Source: Pseudoxanthomonas composti
Lineage (GTDB): Bacteria > Pseudomonadota > Gammaproteobacteria > Xanthomonadales > Xanthomonadaceae
Length of the DNA: 64,000 bases
Assembly: GCF_004122095.1 (NCBI RefSeq)
Contig: NZ_SAWZ01000013.1
Coordinates: 22,955-86,954, forward strand
Reading direction: 5' to 3'
The number at the start of each line of letters is the position of its first letter. The stretch's first letter is position 1. Both the position numbers and the translations under genes were made by a program. Below, one piece after another: positions 45,011 through 53,688 of this stretch. The notes beneath the pieces are model-generated. The model was not told the DNA's origin and ran no database searches. It worked only from the letters and a program-made list of their open reading frames with translations.

Positions 45011-47392
45011 ATGAACGATTTCCTTGCCGCACCGCCCGCCCCGCGTCGCCGCCGACTGCCGGGGGCCCTGGGCGCCTTCCTGTTGATCCTTGCCATCACC
45101 GTCGTTCCGTCGCTGTCGGCCCAGGCGCCTGCGCAGCTCCCACCCACCATCGATCAGATCGAAAAGGCGCTCGACACCCTGACCCGGCAGGCGGACAAGC
45201 CGCTGGAGCCCAAGCAGGCAGATGAGGCCCTGGGTGAGACCAATCGCCTGCAGAACGACGCTGCCGCACTGGCGTCGGCCCAGGCCGCGCCCATCGCCGC
45301 GCTCAAGGAGCGGATCGCCCTGCTGGGTGAGAACGCCGCGCAGTCCAACGATCCCTCGCTCAGAAGCGATGCCCGGCGCATGGAGCGCGACCTGGCCGCG
45401 GCCGAGGCCATCGTGCAACGCGCCAAGCTGGCCGAGCTCGATGCCCAGCAGCTGACCGCCAAACTCAATTTCGCACGCGCCCAGACCATGGGCCGCGAGC
45501 TTGCGGCCCGGGACGCCTCGCCCTTCGGCCTGGACCTGTGGGCCGAGGCCGGCCAGGCGCTGCCCAGGGAGCTCGCACGGGCCCAGGCGTTGCCGTCGCG
45601 GGCGCCTCCGGCCACGCCTGCGGTGCAGGCGCTGGGTCTGGGCGCCTGGGCGCTGCTATGCCTGGTGCTGTTGATTCCCGTGCGCAGGACGCTGATCCGC
45701 GGCATCACCGCCATCGCCCGGCGCAAGAGCACGCAGTACTCGGCCTTCGTGCTGTCCACCTATGCCCTGGCGCGCACGCTGACCACCTTCGCCCTGGTGT
45801 GGGGCTGCCTGTGGCTGCTGCGGCTGGCCGTGCAGCAGTGGCCGCTGGACAGCTTGACCCTGGCGGCCGTCCTCACCGCCAGCATCGCCGTGGCCACCTA
45901 TCTGATGCTGGGCAGCCTGGGCCTGTCGCTGGCGATCCCGCTGCAGCCGGCCACGCCCTCGCCCTCGCCCTCGCCCGCGTCCGTTGGCGGGCAGGCGGCC
46001 CGGCGCGCGGTGCGATACCTGGCCCTGGGCATGGCCTTCATCGCCGCGTGCATGGCCCTGGAGCAGCGGCTGATGCTGGGGCAGGCCTCGCAGGCGGCGC
46101 TGCACGCCGTCGAGGCGCTGGTCGCGCTGGTGTTCCTGGCCCTGGCGCTGTCCCAGGCCTCCCGGCTGCGCGCGGTGGCCATGGCCACCGCCCCTGCCGA
46201 ACGCCATGCCCGCTTTGCCGTCCTCGGCGTGGTGCTGACCCTGTCCTGGCTGTTCGTCGGTGCCCTGGCCGTGGCCCTGACGTTGGGCTACATCAACCTG
46301 AGCGAGCAGCTGAGCACCTGGAGCTACTGGACGCTGGTGGTGATCGGCGCGGCCTGGCTGCTGATGCGCTTCGTCGACGCGCTGTGCCTGCATGTGGGCG
46401 CGGCCTGGAAGGCGCGGGCGCACTACGCCAGCGGCAGCAAGGTGCTCGAACAGATCGCCGTGCTGCTCTCGGCCGTGTTGCGGCTGCTGATCCTGGCGCT
46501 GGCCTGCGGCGCGCTGCTGGTGCCTTTCGGCGCGGGCTTCACCTCGGTGCTGGAAGGGTTCGCGCTGTTGGCCAAAGGCTTCCAGGTCGGCGGGGTCAGC
46601 GTGTCCGCCCTGGCCGTGCTGCGCGCGGCCCTGGCCGTGGCCGTGGTCGTGGCGGTGTTCAAGCTGATCCGCTGGTGGATGGTCACCAGCTACCTGCCCA
46701 CCACCAGCCTGCAGCCCGACGCGCGGTCTTCGGTGGAGCGCATCGTCCACTACCTGGGCCTGGCCCTGGCTGCCCTGTGGGGCCTGACCGCTTTCGGCAT
46801 CGGCATGGAGAAGGTGGCCATCCTGGCCAGCGCCCTGTCGGTGGGCATCGGCTTCGGCCTGCAGGCCATCACCCAGAACTTCGTGTCGGGGCTGATCCTG
46901 CTGGTGGAACGACCGGTGAAGATCGGCGACTGGGTCAAGCTGGGCGGCATGGAAGGCGACATCAAGCGCATCAACGTGCGCTCCACGGAAATCCTGGTCG
47001 GCGATCACTCCACCCTGATCGTGCCCAACTCCGAGCTGATCACCAAGGTGGTCCAGAACATGACCCCGCACGGCGCGCGCGGACGGGCGCAGCTGATGTT
47101 CTCGGTGGACGTGAAGGCCGACCTGGACCGGGCCATCGAGATCGTCAAGGAGGTCTATGCCCAGGACCAGGCGGTGCTGGAGGTGCCGGCGCCGGCGGTG
47201 TTCCTGGATAAGATCGACGCCGGCGCCGCCGTGCTCAATACCTTCGTGCACGTGGCCTCGCCGCGCGATGCCTATGGCGCGAGGAGCCGCCTGCTGCTGG
47301 CCGTGCTCAAGGCGCTGCGGCAGGCGGGCATCGAAGCGGGGCTGCCCCCGCAACAGATTTCGGTGACGCCGCAGGCGGTGAAGGCCGAGTGA
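45011..47392 (+). CDS. MscS-type mechanosensitive channel with DUF3772 N-terminus
   Basis: A 793-residue inner-membrane channel. A signal peptide (LPGALGAFLLILAITVVPSLSAQA) is followed by a periplasmic coiled-coil DUF3772-like region (about 40-180), about ten membrane helices, and the MscS core: pore helix ILASALSVGIGFGLQAITQNF, then SGLILLVERPVKIGDWVKLG and the beta domain (INVRSTEILVGDHSTLIVPN). It protects against osmotic downshock. ATG 45011 is chosen because the signal peptide begins there. Confidence 0.92.
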   Translation: MNDFLAAPPAPRRRRLPGALGAFLLILAITVVPSLSAQAPAQLPPTIDQIEKALDTLTRQADKPLEPKQADEALGETNRLQNDAAALASAQAAPIAALKERIALLGENAAQSNDPSLRSDARRMERDLAAAEAIVQRAKLAELDAQQLTAKLNFARAQTMGRELAARDASPFGLDLWAEAGQALPRELARAQALPSRAPPATPAVQALGLGAWALLCLVLLIPVRRTLIRGITAIARRKSTQYSAFVLSTYALARTLTTFALVWGCLWLLRLAVQQWPLDSLTLAAVLTASIAVATYLMLGSLGLSLAIPLQPATPSPSPSPASVGGQAARRAVRYLALGMAFIAACMALEQRLMLGQASQAALHAVEALVALVFLALALSQASRLRAVAMATAPAERHARFAVLGVVLTLSWLFVGALAVALTLGYINLSEQLSTWSYWTLVVIGAAWLLMRFVDALCLHVGAAWKARAHYASGSKVLEQIAVLLSAVLRLLILALACGALLVPFGAGFTSVLEGFALLAKGFQVGGVSVSALAVLRAALAVAVVVAVFKLIRWWMVTSYLPTTSLQPDARSSVERIVHYLGLALAALWGLTAFGIGMEKVAILASALSVGIGFGLQAITQNFVSGLILLVERPVKIGDWVKLGGMEGDIKRINVRSTEILVGDHSTLIVPNSELITKVVQNMTPHGARGRAQLMFSVDVKADLDRAIEIVKEVYAQDQAVLEVPAPAVFLDKIDAGAAVLNTFVHVASPRDAYGARSRLLLAVLKALRQAGIEAGLPPQQISVTPQAVKAE

Positions 47393-47661
47393 GTCACCGC
47401 GCCTGGCATGCCGTCCTGATGCGCTCGCCCTGGCGCACGGCCGGCCCGCAGCGCACACATCCGGCATTAGCGCGGCGGGCGCGCCACGATGCGGGCCGGC
47501 CTCCAGCGCTACCCCGTCGGCAGCGTGGCAGGACTCCCGGTTCCTCTCGCCGCGCAACACCTGCATCCGATGGCGGCTACGCGCTCGGCCGCGTCTTGTC
47601 GTGTCACAAACGCCGCGCGCCCTAGCCTGCGTCCATCCAAGGCTGCGAGGCGCATGACGAC

Positions 47662-48147
47662 ATGGCACTGATGCATTCGATCCTGATGGGCGCGATCGCG
47701 GGGATGCGCGCGGTGACGCCCTTGGCCGCGGTGACCCATGCGGCCCGCACCGGCAACCTGCCTGCCGACAACGGCGCGCCGCGCCTGCTGCAGAACAAGC
47801 TGGCCTCGGCTGGCATGCTGGCCCTGGCCGGCGGCGAGCTGGCCGGCGACAAGATGGAATCGGCGCCCGATCGCACCGTCGTCGCCGGCCTGTTCGCACG
47901 TGTTGCCACCGGCGCCCTGGTCGGCGCAGCCCTGGCGCCTCGTCGCCAGCTCAGTCTCGGTGCCGTGCTCGGTGCCAGCGCGGCCGTGGGCGCCGCCTAT
48001 CTCACGCTGGACCTGCGCAAACGCGCCATGGCGCGTTTCGGGCAAAAGGGGACGGGCCTGGTGGAAGACGCCATCGCCGTTGGCGGGGCCGCCTTGGTCG
48101 TGCAACACGCGCGCAGGCGCGCCGCCCGGCCGAAGACGCGAAAGTGA
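47662..48147 (+). CDS. DUF4126 family membrane protein
   Basis: A 161-residue protein with several short hydrophobic helices (HSILMGAIAGMRAVTPLAAV, then VVAGLFARVATGALVGAALA, then GAVLGASAAVGAAYLTL) and a basic tail ([12 protein letters not shown]). The GMRAVTPLA start is typical of DUF4126. Function is unknown. The spacer 47393-47661 before it has no feature I could define. Confidence 0.78.
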   Translation: MALMHSILMGAIAGMRAVTPLAAVTHAARTGNLPADNGAPRLLQNKLASAGMLALAGGELAGDKMESAPDRTVVAGLFARVATGALVGAALAPRRQLSLGAVLGASAAVGAAYLTLDLRKRAMARFGQKGTGLVEDAIAVGGAALVVQHARRRAARPKTRK

Positions 48148-48223
48148 CCGCGTTTCATGCCGATGTCACGTTCTTCACATCAGGCTGAGCTGCATCGCAA
48201 CAAGGCCGGACAGGGGGCCACGC

Positions 48224-48463
48224 ATGTCTCACCGTCATCCGCTCCGGGGTCCGACGCCGGGCTTCGTTCTCCTGCACGACTATCTGGTCCCGCTGTGCCT
48301 GACGCCCTCGCAGTTGGCCGATGAGATCGACGCCTCGCCCGCCGATGTCAACGCGGTGCTCGACGGCCAGGATGCCTCCGATGCACTTTGCGATCGGCTC
48401 GCGCGGTACTTCGGTACGCCTGCGGATTTCTGGCACGGGATGCGGCAGCGCGTGAGCGCATGA
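48224..48463 (+). CDS. HigA-like antitoxin, no toxin partner
   Basis: A 79-residue helix-turn-helix protein. HDYLVPLCLTPSQLADEIDA, then SPADVNAVLDGQ, then CDRLARYFGTPADFWHGM is the HigA/VapI family pattern. HigA normally pairs with an upstream HigB toxin and represses their operon. Upstream is the DUF4126 gene and downstream an empty stretch, so no toxin is present within 500 bases. It is probably an orphan antitoxin or a repurposed repressor. Confidence 0.82.
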   Translation: MSHRHPLRGPTPGFVLLHDYLVPLCLTPSQLADEIDASPADVNAVLDGQDASDALCDRLARYFGTPADFWHGMRQRVSA

Positions 48464-48815
48464 GTGGTCTGGGTGCGCGAGCGCGCCTGGGCCATTTTGC
48501 CGTGAGCTGCGGAATGCGCAGCCTCGATGCTCGAGGTGGACGCGGTTCGTCAGAGCGATTTTCAGGCCACACCGCGACAGCTCCATCGCGCCATCGCGCG
48601 GCAGTGCGCGCTGCGCGTCGCCGTGTAGATCCTTCAGCGCAACTGGGTGCAGATCCTTCAGCGCAGCTGGCAACGCGGCGCCACATCCGTGCGTCGAGAG
48701 ACCGTAGGCGACTCGCCGCACCTCCTTCACAACACCTGGCACGGCACTTTGTGATTCTCGCGCACCTTGAAGTTCCAGGACGACCCCCCGCGCCACCGCC
48801 GCGCGCGCGACGCCC
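48464..48815. other. Intergenic spacer with a short direct repeat
   Basis: About 350 bases without a supported gene. It holds a direct repeat of AGATCCTTCAGCGCA at 48627 and 48651 (24-base period). Codon pattern in the open frames crossing it is poor. Confidence 0.45.
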
Positions 48816-49520
48816 ATGACCGCACGCATTCTCCTCATCGAAGACGAAGCCGCTGTCGGACTGGCCATCGGCGAACTTCTCACAGCCCACGCGCTCGCCT
48901 TCGACTGGGCGCAAGATGGACTGCAGGGCCTGTCGCTCGGCGTTCGCAATACCTACGACCTGATCATCCTGGACCTGCACCTGCCCTCGTTGTCGGGGCT
49001 GGAGATCTGCCGCAAGCTGCGTGAACAGGCCCGCGTGACCATCCCGATCCTGATGCTCACCGCGCAAAGCGAACTGGACGGACGCCTGGAAGGCTTCGAG
49101 GCCGGCGCCGACGACTATCTGTGCAAGCCGTTCGAGGCCCGCGAACTGCTCGCGCGGATCCGCGCCCTGTTGCGCAGGGCCGACATGCGGGTCATGCCCT
49201 CCACCCTGAGCGTGGGCGATTTGACCTACGACCTGGCGACGGTGCAGATCAGGCGCGCCGGCAAGGAAATCCATCTGCCGGACAAGGCCAGGCAGCTGCT
49301 GCTTCACCTGATGCGCGCCTCACCGCGCCCGGTGTCGCGGGAAGCGCTGGTCGACCACCTGTGGGGACACGATGCCTCCGTGGATGCCTTCAGTGCCCTG
49401 CGTCAGCATCTGCATCACCTGCGCGCGGCCGTGGATCATCCCTTTGCCTTCCCGATGATCCGCAACGTGCCCAAGAGCCAGGTCGCCCTGCTGGCCGAAG
49501 ACCCCTGGCGCGAGCACTGA
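48816..49520 (+). CDS. OmpR-type response regulator, orphan
   Basis: A 234-residue regulator. The receiver (1-115) has EDE, acceptor Asp in LIILDLHLPSLSG, Thr in MLTAQ and Lys in CKPFEARE. The C-terminal winged helix (about 140-230) includes LPDKARQLLLHLMRASPRPV, REALVDHLWG and DAFSALRQHLHHLRAAVD. No kinase gene adjoins it. The end (FPMIRNVPKSQVAL) replaces the usual IRTVRGxGY of the wing. Confidence 0.9.
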   Translation: MTARILLIEDEAAVGLAIGELLTAHALAFDWAQDGLQGLSLGVRNTYDLIILDLHLPSLSGLEICRKLREQARVTIPILMLTAQSELDGRLEGFEAGADDYLCKPFEARELLARIRALLRRADMRVMPSTLSVGDLTYDLATVQIRRAGKEIHLPDKARQLLLHLMRASPRPVSREALVDHLWGHDASVDAFSALRQHLHHLRAAVDHPFAFPMIRNVPKSQVALLAEDPWREH

Positions 49521-49577
49521 TCTCACGCGCTTTTCCCCGCTGCCCTGCTATCCAGTGTTCCTGCCAGGAGAAGTGCC

Positions 49578-50432
49578 ATGTTCATCCGTCTGGGTTACAC
49601 CATCTCTTTCGTGTGCGACCAGCCCACGCCCATGATGCTGATGCTTGATGTGCACGCCTCGCGTCGCAAGGACGTCGTGGCCGAGCTGGCGCATCGCACC
49701 ACGCCGCCGCTCGCGCTGACGCACTACTTCGACGACTTCGGCAACCGCTGCACCCGCGTGGTCGCCCCTGCCGGCGAAACCACGTTCCATTCCGATCTCA
49801 TCGTCTCCGACAGCGGCCTGCCCGATGCGGTCAGGCCCGAGCTGACCGGCACCCCGGTCGAAGCGCTTCCCGCTGAGGTCCTGGTGTACCTGCTGGGCAG
49901 TCGCTACTGCGAGACCGACCGGCTGGTGTGCAAGGCCTGGGAACTGTTTTCCCACACGCCGCCTGGCTGGGCACGGGTGCAGGCCATCTGCGACTTCGTC
50001 CATCAGCACATCCAGTTCGGCTACGAACACGCCGACAGCAAGCGCGGTGCCTGGCAGGGCTTCGAAGACCGTCGCGGCGTCTGCCGGGACTTCGCTCACC
50101 TGGCCGTGACCCTGTGCCGCTGCATGAATATCCCCGCTCGCTATTGCACCGGCTACTTGGGCGATATCGGCGTGGCCAAGTCCGATGCGCCCATGGATTT
50201 CTCAGCCTGGTTTGAGGTCTGGCTCAACGGCGCCTGGCACACCTTCGATGCTCGCCACAACACCCCGCGCATCGGCCGCGTGCTGCTCGCCACCGGCCGC
50301 GACGCCTCGGACGTGGCCATCAGCAACACCTTCGGTCCGGCGCACCTGTCGCGTTTCGAAGTCTGGACCGATGAGACGGAAAACTACGCGACACCCTTCC
50401 TGGATACCGCGCCGTTGGCCCTCATCGCCTAG
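49578..50432 (+). CDS. Transglutaminase-like cysteine peptidase family protein
   Basis: A 284-residue protein with a small N-terminal beta domain (MFIRLGYTISFVCDQPTPMM) and a transglutaminase core. The catalytic Cys lies in GVCRDFAHLAV (about residue 168), the His in WHTFDARHN and the Asp in the same segment. The family often acts on peptide or protein cross-links; no export signal is visible, so it is probably cytoplasmic. AGGAGAAG precedes ATG 49578. Confidence 0.9.
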   Translation: MFIRLGYTISFVCDQPTPMMLMLDVHASRRKDVVAELAHRTTPPLALTHYFDDFGNRCTRVVAPAGETTFHSDLIVSDSGLPDAVRPELTGTPVEALPAEVLVYLLGSRYCETDRLVCKAWELFSHTPPGWARVQAICDFVHQHIQFGYEHADSKRGAWQGFEDRRGVCRDFAHLAVTLCRCMNIPARYCTGYLGDIGVAKSDAPMDFSAWFEVWLNGAWHTFDARHNTPRIGRVLLATGRDASDVAISNTFGPAHLSRFEVWTDETENYATPFLDTAPLALIA

Positions 50433-50504
50433 CCAAAGGACGGCGATCGCGCGTCGTCCGCGGCGCGTCCGTCGCGCCATCCCGCATCGTCCCACCCCGC
50501 CTCT

Positions 50505-50548
50505 TGCAAATGCGGATCGCGGCTGACAAGCCGCGATCCGCATTTGCA
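50505..50548. terminator. Perfect 20-bp hairpin between convergent genes
   Basis: A flawless 20-base stem (TGCAAATGCGGATCGCGGCT at 50505-50524 and its complement at 50529-50548) with a four-base GACA loop. It lies between a plus-strand and a minus-strand gene, so a bidirectional terminator is likely, although neither side carries a run of T. Confidence 0.7.
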
Positions 50549-50559
50549 GGTTGAGGCCA

Positions 50560-50757
50560 TCAGCTCAACTGGCCAGGCATGTCGATCGCAGGCGGGTCTT
50601 TCACCGGCGGCACGTCGGGGTCGACGGGGCGGTCCGGCGTGGGATCGCGCGGCGTGTCCGGCTCCGGGTCGATGGGCGAGGGCGTTTCAGGATCCACGGG
50701 CTGCGGCGGCATGGGATCGACCACCGGATTGGGCACGCTCTGCATGGCAATGAACAT
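50560..50757 (-). CDS. Proline/aspartate repeat small protein (65 aa)
   Basis: A 65-residue protein starting MFIAMQSVPNPVVDPMPPQP. The rest is built from P-x-x-D-P units (VDPMPPQP, DPETPSPI, DPEPDTPRDPTPD, VDPDVPP). GAGGAA lies five bases before ATG 50757. It is predicted extended and disordered, with no signal peptide. The leader can fold over its ribosome site (see the inverted repeat at 50744-50793). Confidence 0.65.
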   Translation of the reverse strand: MFIAMQSVPNPVVDPMPPQPVDPETPSPIDPEPDTPRDPTPDRPVDPDVPPVKDPPAIDMPGQLS

Positions 50758-50793
50758 CGCAGTTCCTCATGATGGAGGAGCATTCATTGCCAT
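50744..50793 (-). promoter_or_regulatory. Leader hairpin sequestering the start of the Pro/Asp repeat gene
   Basis: ATGGCAATGAA (minus-strand 50793-50783) is an 11-base complement of TTCATTGCCAT (50754-50744), which begins immediately after the start codon at 50757. The loop holds the ribosome site GAGG, which can also pair with CCTC upstream. The upper arm is also an eight-codon open frame, MAMNAPPS then stop. Confidence 0.45.
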
Positions 50794-51088
50794 AAAGCCC
50801 GTGATCGCCATGGCACGGCAGTGTGCACGCTCGCACTTTCGCGAAAGACTCCCGGCCTCGATGCACCGCCCTCCCCGGCCTCGCCGCGTGGCAGGCCGGT
50901 GCGGTATCCGAGCATGGCCGATGCCACTGCGCCCCTTCCCTGTCGTGGCGATCACTGGCCTTTCGACATCCCCCAAACTGGCACCCGCACGCGTTCAGGC
51001 GAGCTAAGATCGCAGCGTCGCACTTGTCCAACGCAAGGGGCTGCAGAGACCCAGAGCGCCTCTGCCTGGCCTGGGAGCACACGCTGGT
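50758..51088. other. Divergent spacer
   Basis: About 330 bases between divergent small-protein and DUF1275 genes. Apart from the leader hairpin at its left edge, I see no promoter motif, repeat or credible gene. Confidence 0.4.
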
Positions 51089-51742
51089 ATGGGCCTGGAA
51101 GTACCTCGCAGCGTCTGGGTGGGCACGGGGCTGCTGTCCCTTTCCGCAGGCATGGTCAATGTGACCGGCTACCTGGGCTTTGCCCATCAGGCCTTGAGCC
51201 ACATGACCGGTACCGTCTCGCTCGGTGCCGTGGCGGTGTATCAGCGGGGATGGACCGCCGGCGCGCAACTGCTGGCGGTCGTGCTGTGCTTCGTGTTGGG
51301 CGCCTTCCTTGCCGGGGTCCTGCTGCGCGACCGGGCGCTGTCGCCTCGCTATGTGCAGGCCCTGCTGCTCGAGGCATGCCTGCTGGCTTGTTCGGCCCTG
51401 TTGTTCGAGGAAAGATCCACCCTGGCCGCCTGCCTGGCCGCGGCCGCCTGTGGTCTGCAGAACGCCATGACCTCGTTCTACAGCGCCTCGGCGATCCGCA
51501 CCACGCACCTGACCGGCTTCTTCTCGGACCTGGGCCTGATCGCCGGGCTGGCCATCACCGGGCAGCCGTTGCCGCGCAAGCGCGTGGCGATGTGGCTGCT
51601 GGTCATCCTTGGCTTTTCGCTGGGCGGGCTTGTGGGAGCCGCCGGCTTTCATGTCATCGGCTTCGCCGCACTGCTCCTCCCGGCCCTGCTGGTGCTGGGC
51701 TGCGCGATCGGTCTGGGCATGCAGCTGCGCGGGATCCGGTGA
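51089..51742 (+). CDS. DUF1275 (YoaK-like) membrane protein
   Basis: A 217-residue protein with six helices. The early GLLSLSAGMVNVTGYLGF and MTGTVSLGAV are the DUF1275 hallmark, with further helices at QLLAVVLCFVLGAFLAGVLL, YVQALLLEACLLACSAL, TGFFSDLGLIAGLAI, MWLLVILGFSLGGL and ALLLPALLVLGCAIGL. Function is unknown. ATG 51089 is the first start in frame with the conserved segment. Confidence 0.85.
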   Translation: MGLEVPRSVWVGTGLLSLSAGMVNVTGYLGFAHQALSHMTGTVSLGAVAVYQRGWTAGAQLLAVVLCFVLGAFLAGVLLRDRALSPRYVQALLLEACLLACSALLFEERSTLAACLAAAACGLQNAMTSFYSASAIRTTHLTGFFSDLGLIAGLAITGQPLPRKRVAMWLLVILGFSLGGLVGAAGFHVIGFAALLLPALLVLGCAIGLGMQLRGIR

Positions 51743-51762
51743 TGCGGGCGATGCGCGTTGGC

Positions 51763-51934
51763 GAGGAGTGAGTGGGGAGGAGTGAGGAGTGAGCAAAAGC
51801 ATGGGGAGTGAGGTGTGGGCAAGGCCGACGCCTGGCGACCTGCCTTTACTCACTTCTCACTCCTCTCCGCTCACTCCTTGACTCCGCTCACCCCTTGACT
51901 CCACTCACTCCTCACTCCTCTCCACTCACTCCTC
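51763..51934. repeat. Long purine/pyrimidine inverted repeat
   Basis: GAGTGAG/GAGGAGTG units on the left (51763-51793) are mirrored by CTCACTCCT units on the right (51850-51934). The best arms are 51772-51793 and 51904-51925, 22 bases with one mismatch. The right side is extended by tandem CTCACTCCTTGACTCCG-type units. It occupies most of the spacer 51743-52044; the rest shows nothing. Confidence 0.75.
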
Positions 51935-52044
51935 AACCTCAGGCCGTCGCCGCCGCAATATTCGCCGCGATAGCGAATTCCATTGGAAACGGCTACCGTG
52001 AGGCGATTGCCGCGATGGACTGCAGCGTCTTACTGGGGTAGCGC

Positions 52045-52287
52045 ATGCAGATCCACACCGTGGCGATCTACGTTGATCGGGGCGACGGGCGCGAAGTCGT
52101 CTACGTCGGGGACGCGATCGAGATCGGGGGCGAAGCGTGGCTGGTCCTGACCTGGGATTGCGACGAAAAGAACTACCCCGTCGAGAAGCTGCCGCTGGAC
52201 GTCACCCTGCTGGTACGCGAGCCACCGCCTGATGCGAACGTCATCGCCGACTGGCACGTGCTGGTCAGGACTTCGCGACTTCAATAG
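52045..52287 (+). CDS. Small protein of unknown function (80 aa)
   Basis: An 80-residue beta-rich protein: MQIHTVAIYVDRGDGREVVY, VGDAIEIGGEAWLVLTWD, then KLPLDVTLLVREPP. No signal peptide. GGGG lies eight bases upstream of ATG 52045. No family recognised. The next 229 bases (52288-52516) hold nothing identifiable. Confidence 0.62.
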   Translation: MQIHTVAIYVDRGDGREVVYVGDAIEIGGEAWLVLTWDCDEKNYPVEKLPLDVTLLVREPPPDANVIADWHVLVRTSRLQ

Positions 52288-52516
52288 ATATCGAACCTTC
52301 GAAGCTCATATCGCGTTGGCATGAGCGCCCTCCCGCCATCGAGGAGGGCACATTGCATCGGTGTCCTTCTGCATTCGCGCCTGCTCCTGGCGCCGCGCGC
52401 GGCAGGCCGTGGCCTTGGTGTGAGCACAGCGCGGCGAGCGCGCCTGCCGTGCCGTCCATCGCCATCCTGTCGTTCTGCCGCCCGCATGAGCCGACGCCAG
52501 GACGAACGCCGCCTGC

Positions 52517-52861
52517 CTACGGTGCGATGCACGGGTCACGCGAGCACCTCAGGCAGCGGCGCGTATCTCCAGGCTGGCCTCCCTGCCGCGCGCCGAGCAT
52601 GTTGCCGCATCCCTCGCACACCGCGCCGCGCCCGCTCAGCCAGCGCCACAGCCGCCAGGTCTGCACGCCCAGGCACAGTGCAGCCAGCAGCAGGCTGCCG
52701 AGGAAGATCATCTGCGGAACAACGACGGGCACTGCCCACAGGTCCAGCGACAGCGGCACGCCTTCCGCCACGGCCGCCGTCCAGGCCAGCGCCAATCCGA
52801 GCGGCAGGGGCAGCAAGCACGGCAGCAACATCCTTAGCTGCATCCTGACAAATGGGGTCAT
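52517..52861 (-). CDS. Two-helix membrane protein with C-terminal zinc-ribbon-like motif
   Basis: A 114-residue protein with two helices (LRMLLPCLLPLPLGLALAWT and PVVVPQMIFLGSLLLAALCL), then a soluble end with CEGCGNML and CLRCS, a four-Cys arrangement that could bind zinc. GGAGGG lies six bases before ATG 52861. Function unknown. It is downstream of the PAP2 gene on the same strand. Confidence 0.65.
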   Translation of the reverse strand: MTPFVRMQLRMLLPCLLPLPLGLALAWTAAVAEGVPLSLDLWAVPVVVPQMIFLGSLLLAALCLGVQTWRLWRWLSGRGAVCEGCGNMLGARQGGQPGDTRRCLRCSRDPCIAP

Positions 52862-52989
52862 GGGCCCTCCAAGGCCCGTATCGTGCCCCGTTGTCGTCGC
52901 AGCCCCTGAGACGGATCGAACCCGCGCAGACCCATCGGCCCGATGAAGCCCCGCCTCCAAGCAAGGCGCGGCAAACGCGGTGACGCAGC

Positions 52990-53688
52990 TCAGGCCGGAC
53001 CGGCCAGCGAGGTCTTCCAGGGACGCCGCGGCCCGTTGAACACCGCGGCATAGGTGCCCACCACCCAGGCCAGGCCTGCAGTCCAGCCGCCCAGGATGTC
53101 CGAGGGATAATGCACGCCCAGGTAGATGCGCGAGGCGCCCACGCCCAGCGCGAAGGCGCCGCAGACCAGCAGCGCCGGCCAGCGCCAGCGCGTGCGCCAG
53201 CACAGCAGGGTCAGCACCGCCATCAGCGTTATCGAGCCCATGGCGTGGCCACTGGGAAAGCTGAAGGTGTGCTCCGGGGCGATGGAATCCCACAGGCTCG
53301 GCCGCTCGCGGCCAAAGAACTGCTTGGCGCCCATGTTGAGCAGCGCCGAACCGGCAAAGGCCAGCCCCGCGAAGGTCGCCTCGCGCCAGCGCCGCAGCGC
53401 CAGCAGCACCACCACGAACAACACGTCGAAAACGATCACTCCCTGGTAGCCAGCCCAGGAAATCCACACGAAGAACCGGTCCAGCCCGGGTCCGGACAGC
53501 GCCCTGGCGCGCAACAGCAGCGGTTCGTCGAAGACGAACTGCTCGGCCTCGCGCACCTCGTCGGACAACTCGGCAAACCCCCACAGCGGGATCAGGATGG
53601 CCGCGAACAGCAGCCCCATGCGCCAGCCGATGCGGCGCAGCACATCGCCGACGATGGCCACGCCCGGGCGGAAGGCCTTAGCCGGCAC
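52990..53688 (-). CDS. PAP2-family membrane phosphatase
   Basis: A 232-residue membrane protein. The three phosphatase motifs are [19 protein letters not shown] and [16 protein letters not shown], all intact, separated by about six helices. Such enzymes dephosphorylate undecaprenyl pyrophosphate or phosphatidic acid derivatives. GTG 53688 overlaps the end of ispG by 11 bases, so it is likely translated in coupling with ispG, an enzyme of the same isoprenoid supply. Confidence 0.92.
   Translation of the reverse strand: MPAKAFRPGVAIVGDVLRRIGWRMGLLFAAILIPLWGFAELSDEVREAEQFVFDEPLLLRARALSGPGLDRFFVWISWAGYQGVIVFDVLFVVVLLALRRWREATFAGLAFAGSALLNMGAKQFFGRERPSLWDSIAPEHTFSFPSGHAMGSITLMAVLTLLCWRTRWRWPALLVCGAFALGVGASRIYLGVHYPSDILGGWTAGLAWVVGTYAAVFNGPRRPWKTSLAGPA

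Noticed and set aside
45656..47899. 747-codon minus-strand frame opposite the MscS gene
   Set aside because: Its His/Gln/Arg-rich translation is the complement of Ala/Leu/Val codons in membrane helices of the real gene.
48627..48670. Direct repeat of AGATCCTTCAGCGCA considered as an array or binding site
   Set aside because: Only two copies, one period of 24 bases, with no nearby gene that it would clearly regulate.
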